NCBI GenBank assembly: GCA_036346405.1 | Contig: CM070562.1 | Location: forward strand, 78,325,482 to 78,389,481 | Reading direction: 5' to 3' | Length of the DNA stretch: 64,000 bases | DNA from: Phyllostachys edulis | Lineage: Eukaryota; Streptophyta; Magnoliopsida; Poales; Poaceae | In this document: positions 12,304 through 23,725 of the stretch, one piece after another | How the letters are laid out: the number at the start of each line of letters is the position of its first letter | Numbering within the stretch: the stretch's first letter is position 1 | Translations under genes and position numbers: made by a program | The notes under the pieces: model-generated | Database searches by the model: none | The model's input: the letters and a program-made list of their open reading frames with translations, nothing else | What the model was told of the DNA's origin: nothing

Positions 12304-13311
12304 TATCCCTTCCTTTTTCCTGAAAATCATCTTGTCGAGTAGTTAGTAACTCATAAGATAATGAATGGAAAAAAGAGCAAGACTAAGAATTGAAGTCAAA
12401 TTAATAACTTTATCCTAGCCCCCGACTATTTGCTTGATTTATTTAGATAAACTGAGTAAATAGTGTTAAATGGGTTTTCTGAAAAAGAGAGCGGTTTAGC
12501 TAACTTGTAGTTTTTCGATCACGATAATCTTGCACTAGTCGAAAGAGTAGGAACGAGTAGACACTAGGAAGTTCCTTCTAGTGGGCAGGACCACGTGCAG
12601 AGAGGAAAGGCTTCGACTAGGTGATGTTACCATCTCCGACCAGATTAATCAAATCAAGAACGGTCAACTTGAGTTAGATAAACGTCTGGAGTTCCTTAAA
12701 AATTTTGTTCAACTTATTTCAATGGACCCAGTAGGTTTTCTCTAGTAGCAAGAGTTAGAAAAAGAACAGCGCTAGAAAGTTCCTTCTAGTGGGCAGGACC
12801 ACGTGCAGAGAGGAAAGTCTTCGGCTAGGTGTTGCAACTTCCTCCGACCAGTTAAAACAAACCGAGTTTATCGAAAGTAGTTGAGCAAAATTGAAAAGTG
12901 TACTTAGCTTAATTTATTTTTTAAAAAGATGAATGAAGAAATAAATTAAGGTACTAAGAGTTGGCTTGACATTATTTTGACCATGTTTTGAACCCAAGCT
13001 CTTTGTGTTGGTATTAAAAAGGGAGGAACAAATCGACTCTAGGAAGTTCCTTCTAGTGGTTGGGACCACGTGCAGAGAGGAGAGACTTCGACTAGGTGAT
13101 GTTACCATCCTTTTGACCAGTGTAAAGATGGACTGGGTACTGGTCGTAGAAAGTCTTATGACCAGTGTATTGTTGTGTAAGAGTTCACGACTAGGAACTG
13201 GTCGAGGGTGGACCTTCAACCAGGGTATGATTGAAAGAATTGTCAAAGTGCTACTCAAAGTAAAACAATAAAGATAGAAAGAACCTGATACTTTATTGAA
13301 TGGTTGGTTGC
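12304..13311 (-). other. Element B 3' non-coding region
   Basis: About 1 kb between the end of pol and the insertion point of element A. It has no credible reading frame. It holds three spaced copies of an 82-87 bp repeat and short words such as ACTGGTCGTAGAAAGTC and GACCAGT that recur in inverted form. A related word set lies in the matching position of element J (42364-43128). Confidence 0.7.
12562..13120. repeat. Three spaced copies of an 82-87 bp repeat
   Basis: Copies at about 12562-12643, 12768-12851 and 13034-13120. Each runs from CTAGGAAGTTCCTTCTAG through GGACCACGTGCAGAGAGGA to a CGACCAG or TGACCAG end. The first 18 bases are a near-palindrome, and CCACGTGC contains a G-box-like CACGTG. 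Spacing is about 206 and 266 bp, with unrelated sequence between. Confidence 0.85.
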
Positions 13312-14815
13312 TTACACATAGAATTTGCGCAACTGGTCGATGTTCCAAGAATTAGAGAGAACCTGACCGTCTTCCATTGCCAGTCGTACCGAGCTTGGAC
13401 GCATAACTTCGACCACCGTGTAAGGACCTTCCCACTTGGGGGAAAGTTTGTTTCGATTAGACTGGGATTGAATTTTCCTCTATACCAAGTCACCTACAGC
13501 AAGGCTGCAAGGTTGGACCTTACGATCGTAGTATTTGTGCGAGGGCTTCTTTGGTAGACCATTGAGCGGATTAAGGCTTGATTTCTCTTTTCTTGACGAG
13601 TTAATGTCACCCGCTTCGAAGTTGTTCTTAATTTGAGTCATTGAAACTCTCGATCCTTGTTGACCTGATCTTTAGTTCTGGCGGAAGCATGGCTCCGGCA
13701 CCAAAGAATAAGAAAAAAGGTGTTTATTTGTTGTTCGAGCTAGCGGTCGTCTTGAATCGCCCATATCTTGATGGTAATTTTTGTACCCAAGCCCCCGAGC
13801 GCTTAACAAGCTGGTTGAAGACTCAAGTTTTAATTCCCTACATTATTTGTCCATTCGCTCGTTTGACTGCCCCATTGCTTTGGGGGTGGGCGACAGAGGC
13901 GTAACAGTGCTTGGTACCCAACTCGTCGTAAAATTCCTGAAAATTTGCGCTCAAAAATTGTTTACCATTATCTGTGAATATTCGACTTGGTACTCCAAAC
14001 TGAGTAATCACGCTTCTCATCATGAACCATTTTGTGGCTTCTATTGTTATCTCGATCATAGGTTCGGCTTCGATCCATTTTGTGAACGTATCAATAGCCA
14101 CAAAAATGAACTCGAAGCCTCTTGGAGCCCTTGGGAACGGTCCTAAGATATCGAGACCCCAGGTCACAAAAGGCCAAGATAGATGGATTGTTTGTAATGC
14201 CTGAGCTGGTTGGTGTATTTGCTTGCTATGAAACTGACATTGTACACATTTCTTAACCAACTCTTTGGCATCGTAGAGGGCTGTTGGCCAGTAAAATCCT
14301 TGTCGAAAGGCTTTTCCAACCAACGTTCTGTAAGAAGCATGTGTTCCACAGATGCCCCCGTGTATGTCGTGAAGGAGGTTTAGTCCTTCTCTCTGCGGTA
14401 TGCATCGCATGAGTACCCCTTGAGTACCTCCTTTATAGAGGACTCCTTTGACCAAAGTATACATTTTGGCCTTTCGGGATAAACGATCTGCTTCGAGATC
14501 ATCATCGGGTACAGAACCCGTCTGAAGATACTTGTAAATGGGATCCATCCAAGTATCCTCGTATTCTATTGAGGTTGTCTCAATAGGAGATGTCTCTAGT
14601 TTGTCCACTAGATACGGCTTCTGGAGTTGCTCCAAGAAGACCCCTTTTGGTACTTGTGATCGGGAAGAAGCTATCCGAGCAAGCTGGTCTGCGAGGAAAT
14701 TATCCTTTCGAGGGATGAATTGTACCTCGAAACCGAAAAAAATGCTTTTCAAGCTTTTGAACCTTCGATAAGTACCGAGACATGGTCGGATTGGAGCACT
14801 GGTACTCTTTTCCAA
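13312..14815 (-). pseudogene. Element B integrase, catalytic Glu lost
   Basis: The longest open piece (14815 to 13838, 325 residues) begins with the end of RNase H (RKDNFLADQLARIAS at residues 36-50). The integrase zinc finger follows: His152, His159, Cys190, Cys193. The catalytic core has Asp222 in GLDILGPF and Asp282 in FTDNGKQ. The third catalytic residue is Lys318 (codon 13864-13862, AAA) where the family has Glu, a change that fits one G to A transition. Downstream, after frame changes, the C-terminal part continues to WNIDQLRKFYV and a stop at 13312-13314. The protein would be inactive even without the frameshifts. Confidence 0.88.
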
Positions 14816-15293
14816 CCTGATTCATGACTAATTGAGAGTCTTCTCTCACGAGTAGTCGTCGAACCGCGAGCGCTTTCTTGGCTCGTATGCCGGCTAGTAA
14901 ACCTTCGTACTCTGCCACGTTGTTAGTGGCCTAAAAGTTTAACTGTATGGCATACTTTAAGGTCTCTCCGTTAGGAGATTCCAGGATCACCCCAACCCCC
15001 GAGCCACTTAAAGTAAGTGACCCGTCAAAGTACATCGTCCACCTGTCATGGGTATCGTACTGGGGATCCTGAACAGGTTCAAGATTTGTCCATTCGGCGA
15101 CAAAGTCTGCCAAGATCTGGGATTTAATGGTCGTTCGGGACACGAAATGGAGGTCAAACTCTCCAAGTTCTACTGACCATTTAGACATGCGTCTCGCTGC
15201 TTCCCTATTCTGGAGGATTACTCCCAAGGGAAACTCAGACGGCACAATTATCTTGTGCGCTTGAAAATAATGCCGTAGTTTCCTCGAAGACAT
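14700..15293 (-). pseudogene. Element B RNase H domain, frameshifted
   Basis: Two overlapping open pieces on the - strand. The first (15293-14931) contains MYFDGSLTLSGSGVGV with the first catalytic Asp of RNase H. The second (14918-14700) contains AEYEGLLAGIRAKKA and REDSQLVMNQV with the next acidic residues. An in-frame stop lies just upstream of the second piece. The domain then runs into the integrase ORF. The order and motifs fit the Tat-type RNase H; the mature protein would not be made in one piece. Confidence 0.84.
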
Positions 15294-15356
15294 GAGGAGG
15301 GCATAGAGAAGCTTTTGGACACGAGGGTGCGCTCCTTAGGTCGTGCAAAACTTCAC

Positions 15357-16421
15357 TTACGTAGTACTTTGGTCGTTGAGCGTTTTCACGTTCTCGACTA
15401 ATACTACTCCTTGCTGTGGTGTGGCGGCTAGATAAATTAAAAGCGTCTCTTCTGGTTTCGGAAAAAACAGAACAGGAGCACTCATAAGATATCTCTTAAC
15501 ATCCTCGAAGGCAGCGTTTGCCTTTTCCAACCACTCAAAACCTTCATGCTTCCTTAGAAGTTTGAAGAAAGGTAGTCCTTTTTCTCCCAATCGTGCTATG
15601 AAACGACTTAAAGCCGCCATACACCCTGTGAGCTTTTGGACTTCTTTCTTCGTGGTTGGAGAGCGCATGTGAACAATGGCTTTTATCTTTTTGGGATTTG
15701 CTTCGATCCCTCGTACAGAGACTAGGAATCCAAGCAATTTTCCCGAAGAGACTCCAAACACACACTTCTCAGGATTGAGTTTCAAGCGGTGTTTTCTGAG
15801 GTTGTCGAACGTCTCCTGCAAGTCCGAAACATGGTCAAGCCATTTGATGCTTTTTATGACTAGATCGTTAACATAGGCTTCCAAATTTCGGCCTAGCTGA
15901 GATGAAAAAGTCGATTGCATCAAGAATTGAAAAGAAGCGCTAGCATTTTTTAGACCAAATAACATTTTGACATAGTAAAATATACCAAATGGAGTAATAA
16001 ATGCGGTCTTTTCTTCATCTTCTAGACACATATTAATCTGATGGTAGCCAGAATATGCATCTAGAAAACTTAATGTTTCACAACCAGCAGTAGAGTCAAC
16101 CAACTGATCGATACGAGGTAAAGGGAAATCATCTTTTGGACAAGCTTTATTAAGATCAGTGAAGTCTTCTGTAGACTTCACTGATCTTAATAAAGCTTGT
16201 CCAAAAGACTTCCTAACCATTACAGGGTTGGCCAACCACTCTGGGTGGTCGACTTCTCTTATAAAGCCTGCTTTAGGTAGCTTATCCAATTCTGACATTA
16301 TAGCATCTAGTCGATCAGGGGCAAATCTCCGTAATTTTTTTACGGGTACCTTGTCAGGCCATAGAGCTAGCCTGTGCTCGATCACTTCCCTAGGACTCCG
16401 GGCATGTCGGATGCCTGCCAT
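15357..16421 (-). pseudogene. Element B reverse transcriptase with fold-back insertion and YVND
   Basis: A 354-residue open frame. The N-terminal part has EHRLALWPDKVPVKKLRRFAP, the fingers region has DFTDLNKACPKDDFPLPRID (residues 86-105), and SFLDAYSGYHQI (118-129) holds the first palm Asp. The catalytic box reads YVND at residues 183-186; the first Asp of YVDD is Asn (codon 15869-15867, AAC), fitting one G to A change. At residues 72-97 the coding sequence is a perfect DNA palindrome (16132-16208) that replaces the usual conserved stretch before FTDLNKACPK. The palindrome keeps the frame open. A connection/RNase H start follows. It is clearly inactive. Confidence 0.9.
16132..16208. repeat. 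Perfect 36-bp inverted repeat with 5-nt loop
   Basis: The left arm 16132-16167 and the right arm 16173-16208 are exact reverse complements, with loop TCTGT at 16168-16172. The right arm is an inverted copy of the RT segment that encodes the FTDLNKACPK text. It looks like a fold-back (template-switch) event that overwrote neighbouring sequence. Confidence 0.97.
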
Positions 16422-16519
16422 GCGAAGACATCTGTGTTTGCTCGGAGGAAAGTGATGAGGGCGTCTTCCTATTTGGGGTCGAAAATATCCTCGATGTGAA
16501 CAGTCTTCGAAGGTTCCTC

Positions 16520-17265
16520 CTAATCTAGAGGAACCTCTTTGACTTGGTCATTCGGCTTGGGCGCAGCTTTAGGCTTTGAGCTCTTGGTTGAAGGTTGTCC
16601 TTTTTCTACCCAAGCTGGTATCTGACCTACCATCTCGAGGGATCGACGGTCACACGTGTGCGCCATCTTCTTGTCACAATGAATTGTGATTACTCCTTTG
16701 GGACCTGGCATCTTAAGACATTGATACACATAATGAGTTGCCATTAAGAATTTTGCCAAAGCTGGTCGTCCGAGTATGGCGTTATATGCCGTATCAAAAT
16801 CAATCACATCAAAGGAGATCTTCTCCGTCCTGCAATTACTTGGTGTTCCAAATGTTAAAGGAAGAGAAACTTGACCAATAGGTTTGGCCGAAGAGCCCGG
16901 TATAATACCATGAAATGAATATCTTGCCGGTCTTACCTTGGTCCTGGGTACTTGATCTCGTTCAGAGTATTCGTCAACAAAATGTTTCATGAGCTCCCAC
17001 CATCAATCAATGCTCGATTTACTCGACAGTTGTTGATGGTGGGTTCAACCACGATCGGATAGTGACCTGGTCGAGTCGAAGGGATCGGGCAGTCAACCTT
17101 CTCGAAAGAGATGGTGACTTCCGACCACTTCGGTACTTTATTGACAAGAGGAGAGTCAATGGAGTTTACCTCGCGTTCGACTGTTTTAAGCTGTCGTCTT
17201 GACTCGTACGCCGATGAACCCCCAAAGATGTGCTCGATGGTGTGCTCGGGATCTTGAAACGGCAT
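16520..17265 (-). pseudogene. Element B aspartic protease region, stop after active site
   Basis: Two - strand pieces. The first (17265-16987) ends RALIDGGSS, the Tat-type protease active site with its catalytic Asp, and stops there at a TGA (16989-16987). The second (16990-16520, 156 residues) holds the rest of the domain: VIDFDTAYNAILGRPALAKF and a following GPKGVITIHCD. The protease would release gag and pol from the precursor. The stop directly after DGGSS separates the catalytic Asp from the rest of the fold, so no working protease is expected. Confidence 0.85.
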
Positions 17266-19524
17266 GTCCTCGTTGTCGTCCGACTGTGTACGACCACTGG
17301 CTTGCCCTACTTCTTCAAGGGTAGGAAGTGGCCCTTTGCTGTTGTAGTAGTCTTCGAGTTTTCGTTGGAAAACTCAGCAGTTGCGAAGGTCATGTCCTTC
17401 CTTTTTATGGAAAGGGCACCACCTAGGCTTATCATTCTTTCGTTCGGGGCGCTTACCTTTGCCTCAATCAGGGTGTTGTTTAGCAGTTCGTGGCTCCTTA
17501 TTGCTTACGGCCACGACCTCCTTAGAAGCTTTGGCTTGAGGCTTTTGGCCCTTTGCCTTGTTCTTGGATTTCTTGGCCTTCTTATCCTTCTTTTTGCTAC
17601 CTTCGCCAGTCTCCTGAGGGTGCTGGTCATTTTGATCGATGATTTTGGTCCACTCATTGCTTCATCGCCGATAGCGCATCGATCGGCCGTCTCGAAGAGT
17701 TTAGCTCTGATAACGGAGGGTTGAGCGATGTCCTCCGTGATCATACATTGCGGACTCCTGGCAAGCTCGATATGAGATGAGTCGAAACCTTAGGAATAGA
17801 GTTGCAAACCTGACTGAAACACCTGATGAATTGGCGTAGTGTTTCGTGGTCGTTTTGTCGCATTCTGTGTAGGTCGTCCTCCTTTTCAGGGCGATGGTAG
17901 GTGCCCTGAAAATTGGCCAGCAACAGATCGTAGAGATGTTGCTACGAGTAGATCGACTTGACTGGTTGGTTTAATAACCATGATCGGCGGACCCTTCAAT
18001 CTGATCGGAAGGTAATTCACCATGGCGCTCTCCTCCTCCTGCTTTGCTTTCGAATAGCGGCGTGTAGATCTGAAGGAATTCGATGGGATTTTGAGACCCA
18101 TCAAATTTCTCCATGTTCCTGGTCGAAACGCGGCTGTCAGAGCGCGCCGAGGTCGGCGAGAATGCCCGACATCCGGTAATTACGTCGTAATGCTTCCTTT
18201 GTAGAAAAGAGGGGTTGACATCGCTGGGTGATCGTACTCGACGATACCCAGCGAGGGGTGAATTTGACTTATGGTAAGTCTGGATCCTACGAGGGTAATA
18301 CTCCTCGTATCTTGTCTGCTGTTGCAGACCTCTGGATCAGAGCGGTGAATGATTACCTTTTCTAGAAGCTTTGTGATCGTCAGGCGTTCGAGGAACTCTT
18401 TTCCGGTTTGGGGAGCGATGCACCTTGCGGCGATCCCCATGTGGTGAGTTATTCGAACAACTGGAAGCTGATGGAGTCGTACTGCTACGAGTTTCAGAAT
18501 GATGTCGGCGGGGTCATTCGAGCTTGCTCATCGTACTCCGCAACCTTCGTGCGATCTCTTCAGCAAAGAGGTCATAGCCGGGTGCTCGGGCAAGTTCTCA
18601 AGATGGGTTCTCGAGCAGGTTGTTGATATGCTGAAGTTCCTGAGCTTCTTCCAATTGGTATTGAGTGCGCCCAGGCAAATTTCTCTGAGCTACGACTCGT
18701 TTCCGTCGGTTTGCTTTAGAAACATCCATACCTGATCCTTGAGCTTGCCTTAGTGAAGTACGATGATCTCGAGAATTTTCCGCACGCTCATCAGAGTATT
18801 GACTCTGGTCATTGTTGGAGGTGTCTTTGTCATTGCCACAAGCGGTCGTAGGGTGTGATCTTCGGGGAGCGTCCTCAGCCCTGTCTCTAGGAGAGTTATT
18901 GCTACCTGAGGGAAGGACGAAGACCTCCCGTTGATGATCTCCACTTGCGCTAGAGGCCTCCTCGCTTGAGGAGTCATTGAATGACACCATCTGGCGACTT
19001 GGAGCAAACCCCTCCAGGAAGGGGAATTCTGGGGTATAACCGTCTCTGTCAGCAAGCGAGTCCTGCGTTGGGATGGTCGAACTCGCGGGAAGAGCACGCT
19101 TGATCACATCCTTGCCTGGGCTAACCGGAGAGAGAGAATCACCAGATGCTGATGAAGATCCAGAATTACGACTTCCAAAAGTTTTCGTGCCAGGTCGGAC
19201 TGTCTCAGGTAGACTTGGACATTTGGAGAGGGAATCCTCACCGTGCCCCCGAGTCTGCCTTGGGACAGCCCTCATTGTGGTCGGATTGACCCTTGCCCTC
19301 TGAGGAAGCTGGTTCCCCATCTGGACATATAGTTGTGAGGGATAATGATCCCTCCTCAACTCCATCGGTGGTAAAGTCTCCTGGAGAAAGATCTTCGGGG
19401 GCGACATCACCATCAGAGGATGCATCACTCGGCTCGTAGTTGAAACCGGCATCCATGTCGATATCTGCATAATTGGCCAAGTCAAACCAGTTCTCCTCAT
19501 TCCACCCTCCTGCCATGAGAGCAT
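17266..19524 (-). pseudogene. gag: Element B gag, multiple frameshifts
   Basis: The likely start is an ATG near 19514 (MAGGWNEENWFDLANYADID), just inside the primer site, followed by an acidic low-complexity region (DASSDGDVAPEDLSPGDF). A frame change near 19280 continues into a long Ser/Arg/Asp-rich piece (19524-18598 frame). A capsid-like part follows in fragments between 18440 and 17744 (for example NDHETLRQFIRCFSQVCNSIPK near 17830). A zinc-finger-like CPFHKKEGHDLRNC is encoded at about 17377-17421. Gag would form the virus-like particle of the element. The family is clear from position and finger; exact domain borders are not. Confidence 0.75.
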
Positions 19525-19564
19525 GAGAATTGGATAGATGAAGGAAATCTGATGACTCGAAGTT

Positions 19565-19583
19565 CCCCACGGTCGGCGCCAAC
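19565..19583 (-). promoter_or_regulatory. Element B primer binding site
   Basis: Read on the - strand directly after the LTR end (CACCGACA): TTGGCGCCGACCGTGGGG. The TGGCGCC...GTGGGG form is the usual Tat-lineage tRNA primer site. It fixes the element's orientation. Confidence 0.82.
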
Positions 19584-20067
19584 TGTCGGTGTTTTAGGAC
19601 CGAACTTACGTAAAGATTGTTTGATTCAGGGGTTCCTCTAGGCTCAAAATCACACAGAGATGGAGACACGGGGATTTTTATACAGGTTCGGACCTTCTCC
19701 TGGGAAAATAACAACCTTACTCCTGTGTGTATGTATTGAGTATGCTGGATTACAGAATGGAATCGAAGACTAGAGTATTGTGTTTCTAATCTTTCTCTCT
19801 CTATCCCCCTTGCCCTGGTGATCCTCGCCTTTTATACCATCCCCAAGGTGCACCGTTGAATCTTCAGTATAAAGGTTATATTAACGCACCAGATCATGGA
19901 GCTGTTACCGGAGATTATTACGGGGGTTGTAACATCCCCACGTCGCCAGGCAATTATCATCACAACAAGGAGTTAAATCATGTTGTTATTCCAAGGAATA
20001 ACAGTGTAATTAATTGCTCATATCCTTGGATACGACACATAAGATTCCCTAATCGACTAGGCCCACA
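19584..20067 (-). repeat. Element B 5' LTR (484 bp)
   Basis: On the + strand it starts TGTCGGTG and ends GGGCCCACA; as an LTR it runs TGTGGGCC...CACCGACA on the - strand. It aligns along its whole length with 41894-42363 (element J). A TATA-like TATAAAA on the - strand lies near 19830. Copia gag resumes immediately at 20068, giving a sharp boundary. The expected 5-bp target duplication is TCGAT (20068-20072); the partner copy is outside the window. Confidence 0.85.
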
Positions 20068-22222
20068 TCGATAAGCTCTACTCAAGGTTGAAGACGCATG
20101 AGATTGACTTCATCTCGCGTCTCCCCAAGACAGAGTCGATGGCTTTAGTGGTTGACCCATCTAAGGGTAGTTCTTCTGATTCTTTGGATTTTGGCTCATC
20201 TGGGTTTTCACTGTCTGCTTTACACTCTTTGAGCGATGAGCTGTTAGAGAAGCTACCTGAGGATGACTTAGCCCTCCTATCCACAAAATTCACGAGAGCC
20301 TACAACAAGGTGAGGAGCAGAAGAAGAGGTAGCCCTGTTACCTACTTTGAGTGTGATGGGCCAAACCACATTCGGTGCAAATGCCCCAAGCTGAAGGGTA
20401 AGGAGGAGAAGGACTTTCGGAGGCGTCCTCAAGCTCGGGATAAGAAAGCCAAGAATTCTAACTACAGGAAGTTCGTCAACCGGGTCCTTGCTGCTCTTGA
20501 GAATGTTGATATGAGCGATGTGGACTTGGGGATGAAGGATGACGACAATGATTCCCATGGCAAGAAGAAGGCCCAGGACTTTACCGGCATGTGCTTCATG
20601 GCCAAGAACAGCCACAACATGACTCCTCTAACGACGATGAGCTTTTCAGCGATCCTAACGAGGTATGCCCCTCACCAGATGAGATGAAATGTGCATTAGT
20701 TGTTGATGAACGAAATATGAAAAGACAAGTTAAAATAATTAAGAGACAGGATATCATGATTGACAACTTGAACCTAGAAGTGGTTAGGCTCAAATCCATT
20801 AATCCTGCTGATGATTGTGATTCTTGCTCTAGTTTTCATGATGAATTGACCAATGTGAAATCTGATCATTCCTCTATTGCAAACCAACTAAAAGGTGCCC
20901 TAGATGAACTAGAATCTCTCAAATCCAGTCCTAGTCATGTTTGCATGGATACTATTGCTCTAGATGCTATTCCTTCATCTTGCTCAAATTGTGCTTTGCT
21001 TGAATTGAAATTGGATAGTGATATGAAGGAATTGCTGAAATTTGATTCTAGTCATACTTGCTCTCATTGTGATGATAGTAAGATTAAAATGAAAGAAATG
21101 ACTAAAATGATTCTTCATTCTAAGACTGCCTCATGTGAAAACTGTTATAAACTCACAGTTGAGAATGATACTTTGAATAAGACTCTAGAGGAGAAATCTA
21201 AAATTTAACAATCCATATCCGTGACTGCTTCCAAGAAAGTTGTTGATTCTGCTTCTTGTGCTTTTTGTACTAAAGTTAGGACAAATTTAGATGAGATACA
21301 AGAGGCGTTTAGAGTCAAATTCAAAGAGTAAGTGAGTAGGATTAAGAATGCTTCTTGTGTGTCTTGTGAAGCCTTAAAGGTTGAGGTAGCTCTTGTTAAA
21401 GAAAAGCTTGCTAGGACAATCAAGTCGAATAGGTGTGTCACCTGTAAGGACCTAGCCAAAGAAAATGATTACCTCAAAAAGACTCTTGAGAGATTTTCTA
21501 GCGGGAAGAAGAACCTTAACATGATCTTTAATCAATCTAAGGTGAGTGTGAAGAATTGTGTCCTAGGATTCAATTATTTAGAGAATTCTAAGAATCACCC
21601 ACCTAAGGTTGTGAGAGCTGTTAAGAGTGGCTTGTTTGTGGTAGAACCCCCTGAGCCATCTAAGATAGTCTTTAGATCTGCAGGTTTTGCCCAAACTCTT
21701 TCTAGCTAGAAAGATGCTTCTATTTCAGAAGGTCAGACCTCTCAAAATGTCAAGTATCATTGCACTTTCTGCAAGAAGGATGACCACTTGGTTGAGTTCT
21801 GCTTCCATAGAGCTAAGAGTGAGAGAAAGGAGAGAGTGCGTGCTTTGAGATCCATTAGAGGAGTTCCTTCACCTGCGAGTGTCTCTAGAGATAGGCAGCC
21901 TGTCTTTCCTGCTAGACATAGGTCTAGGTTTGTAGATGACTTATTTGACTCTTTTGGGAGCTCTAGGCAGCCTGTTGGGTTAGGATTTCGTGAGGAGGGA
22001 CTATGGGTAGCATCTAGACAGGGGGAGTATCGACCTTTTGGTAGGTCGATTCGGAGAGGTCTAGGTATTTCACGTGTGCATTCTTATGATTATCCCTATA
22101 ACCATTTTACTGCTGTTTCTACTGCTGTTCCCAAGCATCATGTGACTCAGTACTGGATTCCTAAGTCTTTTATCACTAACCCCAGTACTGAGGCACCAAT
22201 GTTCCCTACTTATGCCCTGTAG
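20068..22222 (+). pseudogene. gag: Element C gag, 5' truncated, stops in frame
   Basis: Structural protein of the copia particle. The frame enters at IDKLYSRLKTHE (20069 on) and runs to about 20620, where one frameshift moves it to the frame kept through the rest of gag-pol. The first zinc knuckle reads YFECDGPNHIRCKC (about 20343-20384): the first Cys is Tyr, fitting TGC to TAC. A coiled region rich in Ser/Cys/Asp repeats follows, then a second, intact knuckle CTFCKKDDHLVEFC (about 21761-21802). In-frame stops are at 21206 (TAA), 21329 (TAA), 21707 (TAG) and 22220 (TAG); each is one transition away from Gln or Trp. The N-terminal capsid part is missing. Confidence 0.87.
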
Positions 22223-23725
22223 GTCCGTCGTGCGAGGAAGGAGGACATATGGCTTGTTGACTCTGAGTGTTCTCGACACATGACTGGAGATTCTAGATGG
22301 TTCTCCTCCCTCACATGTGCATCCGGCAACGAGTTGATCATATTTGGGGATGCTTCTCTACGGGACCGTGATGACCAAGAACACAGTCTTGGCGTCAACA
22401 ACAACTTCATGCTTAAGGACGTCGCTTTGGTAAGTAAGTTGAGGTATAATTTGCTATCTATTTCTCAGCTTCTTGATGAGGGTCTGGAAGTGAGGTTCAA
22501 GAGTGGTGAGTGTAGAGTACTAGACTCCTCGGGTGAGCATGTTTTTGGGATCTCTAGATTTGAGAGGATCTTTAGTGCTGATTTCATTATCTCTTCTTCT
22601 TCTAGCCCTAGGTGTCTTGTGGCTTCAGACTCTCATGATCTAGTGTTGTGGCACCGTAGGCTTGGACATATAGGCTTCGACCATTTGACTAGAATCAGTA
22701 GCAAAGATTTGATTAGAGGTTTGCCTAAGCTTAAGAATGTGAGAGACCTTGTGTGCACTCCCAGTAGACATGGTAAGATGGTTTCTGCTTCTCATCCACC
22801 TCTTACTTTAGTGATGACTGATGGACCTGGTCAGCTCTTGCACTTAGACACGGTTGGCCCCTCTAGAGTTCAGTCTTCAGGAGGGAAGTGGTATGTGCTT
22901 GTGATTGTGGATGACTTCTCCAGGTATTCATGGGTATATTTTCTGGTTTCTAAGGATAAGGCTTTTGACTGTTTTAGAGAGTTGGCCCTTAGACTAGCTG
23001 TTGACCTTCCTAGAGCCTTGAGGACCATTAGAAGTGACAATGGCACAGAATTCAAGAATTCTTCCTTTGCCACTTTCTGCTCTGAGAGGGGTCTTGAGCA
23101 CCAGTTCTCTTCACCTAGAGTTCCCCAGCAGAATGGGGTTGTAGAGAGGAAGAACAGGACCCTTGTAGAGATGGCTAGGACCATGCTAGATGAGCATAGC
23201 ACACCTAGGAGGTTTTGGGCTGAGGCGATTTCTACTGCTTGTTATGTGTCCAACAGGGTGTTCTTGAGATCTGTCATAGGAAAGACTTCTTTTGAGTTTA
23301 GATTTAGTCATAGGCCCAAAGTCTCTTATTTCAAGATTTTTGGTTGCAAGTGCTTCATTCTTGGATATCTTGCTGATTCTCGTGGCTATCGTGTATTTAA
23401 TTTGGATACTAACAAAATTGTTGAGACTTGTGAAGTCACTTTTGATGTGGCTAGTCCTAGTACTAGACCCGATGCTGCAGGTACACAGGTTCCTGATATT
23501 CGAGAAAGCATCTTCATCGACGATGACTCTGACATAGAGGATGAAGGTCCAATCCATCCTCCAGTCATCCCTGAGATGGTTGGAGAGCCTGCTTCTACTT
23601 CTCCAGCTTCAGCTGAGCAACCTCCTCCTATTTTCACTGGCGATTCGAGTGGCTCTGCTCCTACCTTCACAGCCCATGAGGTAGAGGCCACATCTGCACC
23701 AGGACCTCCTCTTCATATTCAGTGA
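22223..23725 (+). pseudogene. Element C protease and integrase
   Basis: Follows gag in the same frame after a TAG. The protease active site reads DSECSRHMTG; the Gly of DSG is Glu (codon 22265-22267, GAG), fitting one G to A change. The pre-integrase box LWHRRLGHIG has His125 and His130 (numbered from 22280). Cys159 is present, but the partner position 162 is Ser (AGT at 22763-22765). The integrase triad is intact: Asp190 (22847), Asp253 in RSDNGTEF (23036) and Glu289 in QQNGVVER (23144). A Ser/Pro/acidic tail links to RT. A TGA ends the frame at 23723-23725. Confidence 0.9.

Larger units (their letters stand above)
12304..20067 (-). mobile_element. Element B: Tat-lineage gypsy retrotransposon, - strand, split by element A
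   Basis: On the - strand, reading right to left: LTR (19584-20067), a tRNA primer site, gag, protease, RT, RNase H and integrase ending at 13312, then about 1 kb of non-coding 3' region. The protease motif ALIDGGSS, the RT text TDLNKACPKDDFPLPRID and a terminal IDQLRKFYV place it in the Tat branch. The 3' LTR is not visible because element A was inserted at 12304. B itself lies in the gag of copia element C. It is inactive: YVDD has become YVND, the integrase Glu has become Lys, and the RT carries a fold-back. Confidence 0.88.
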
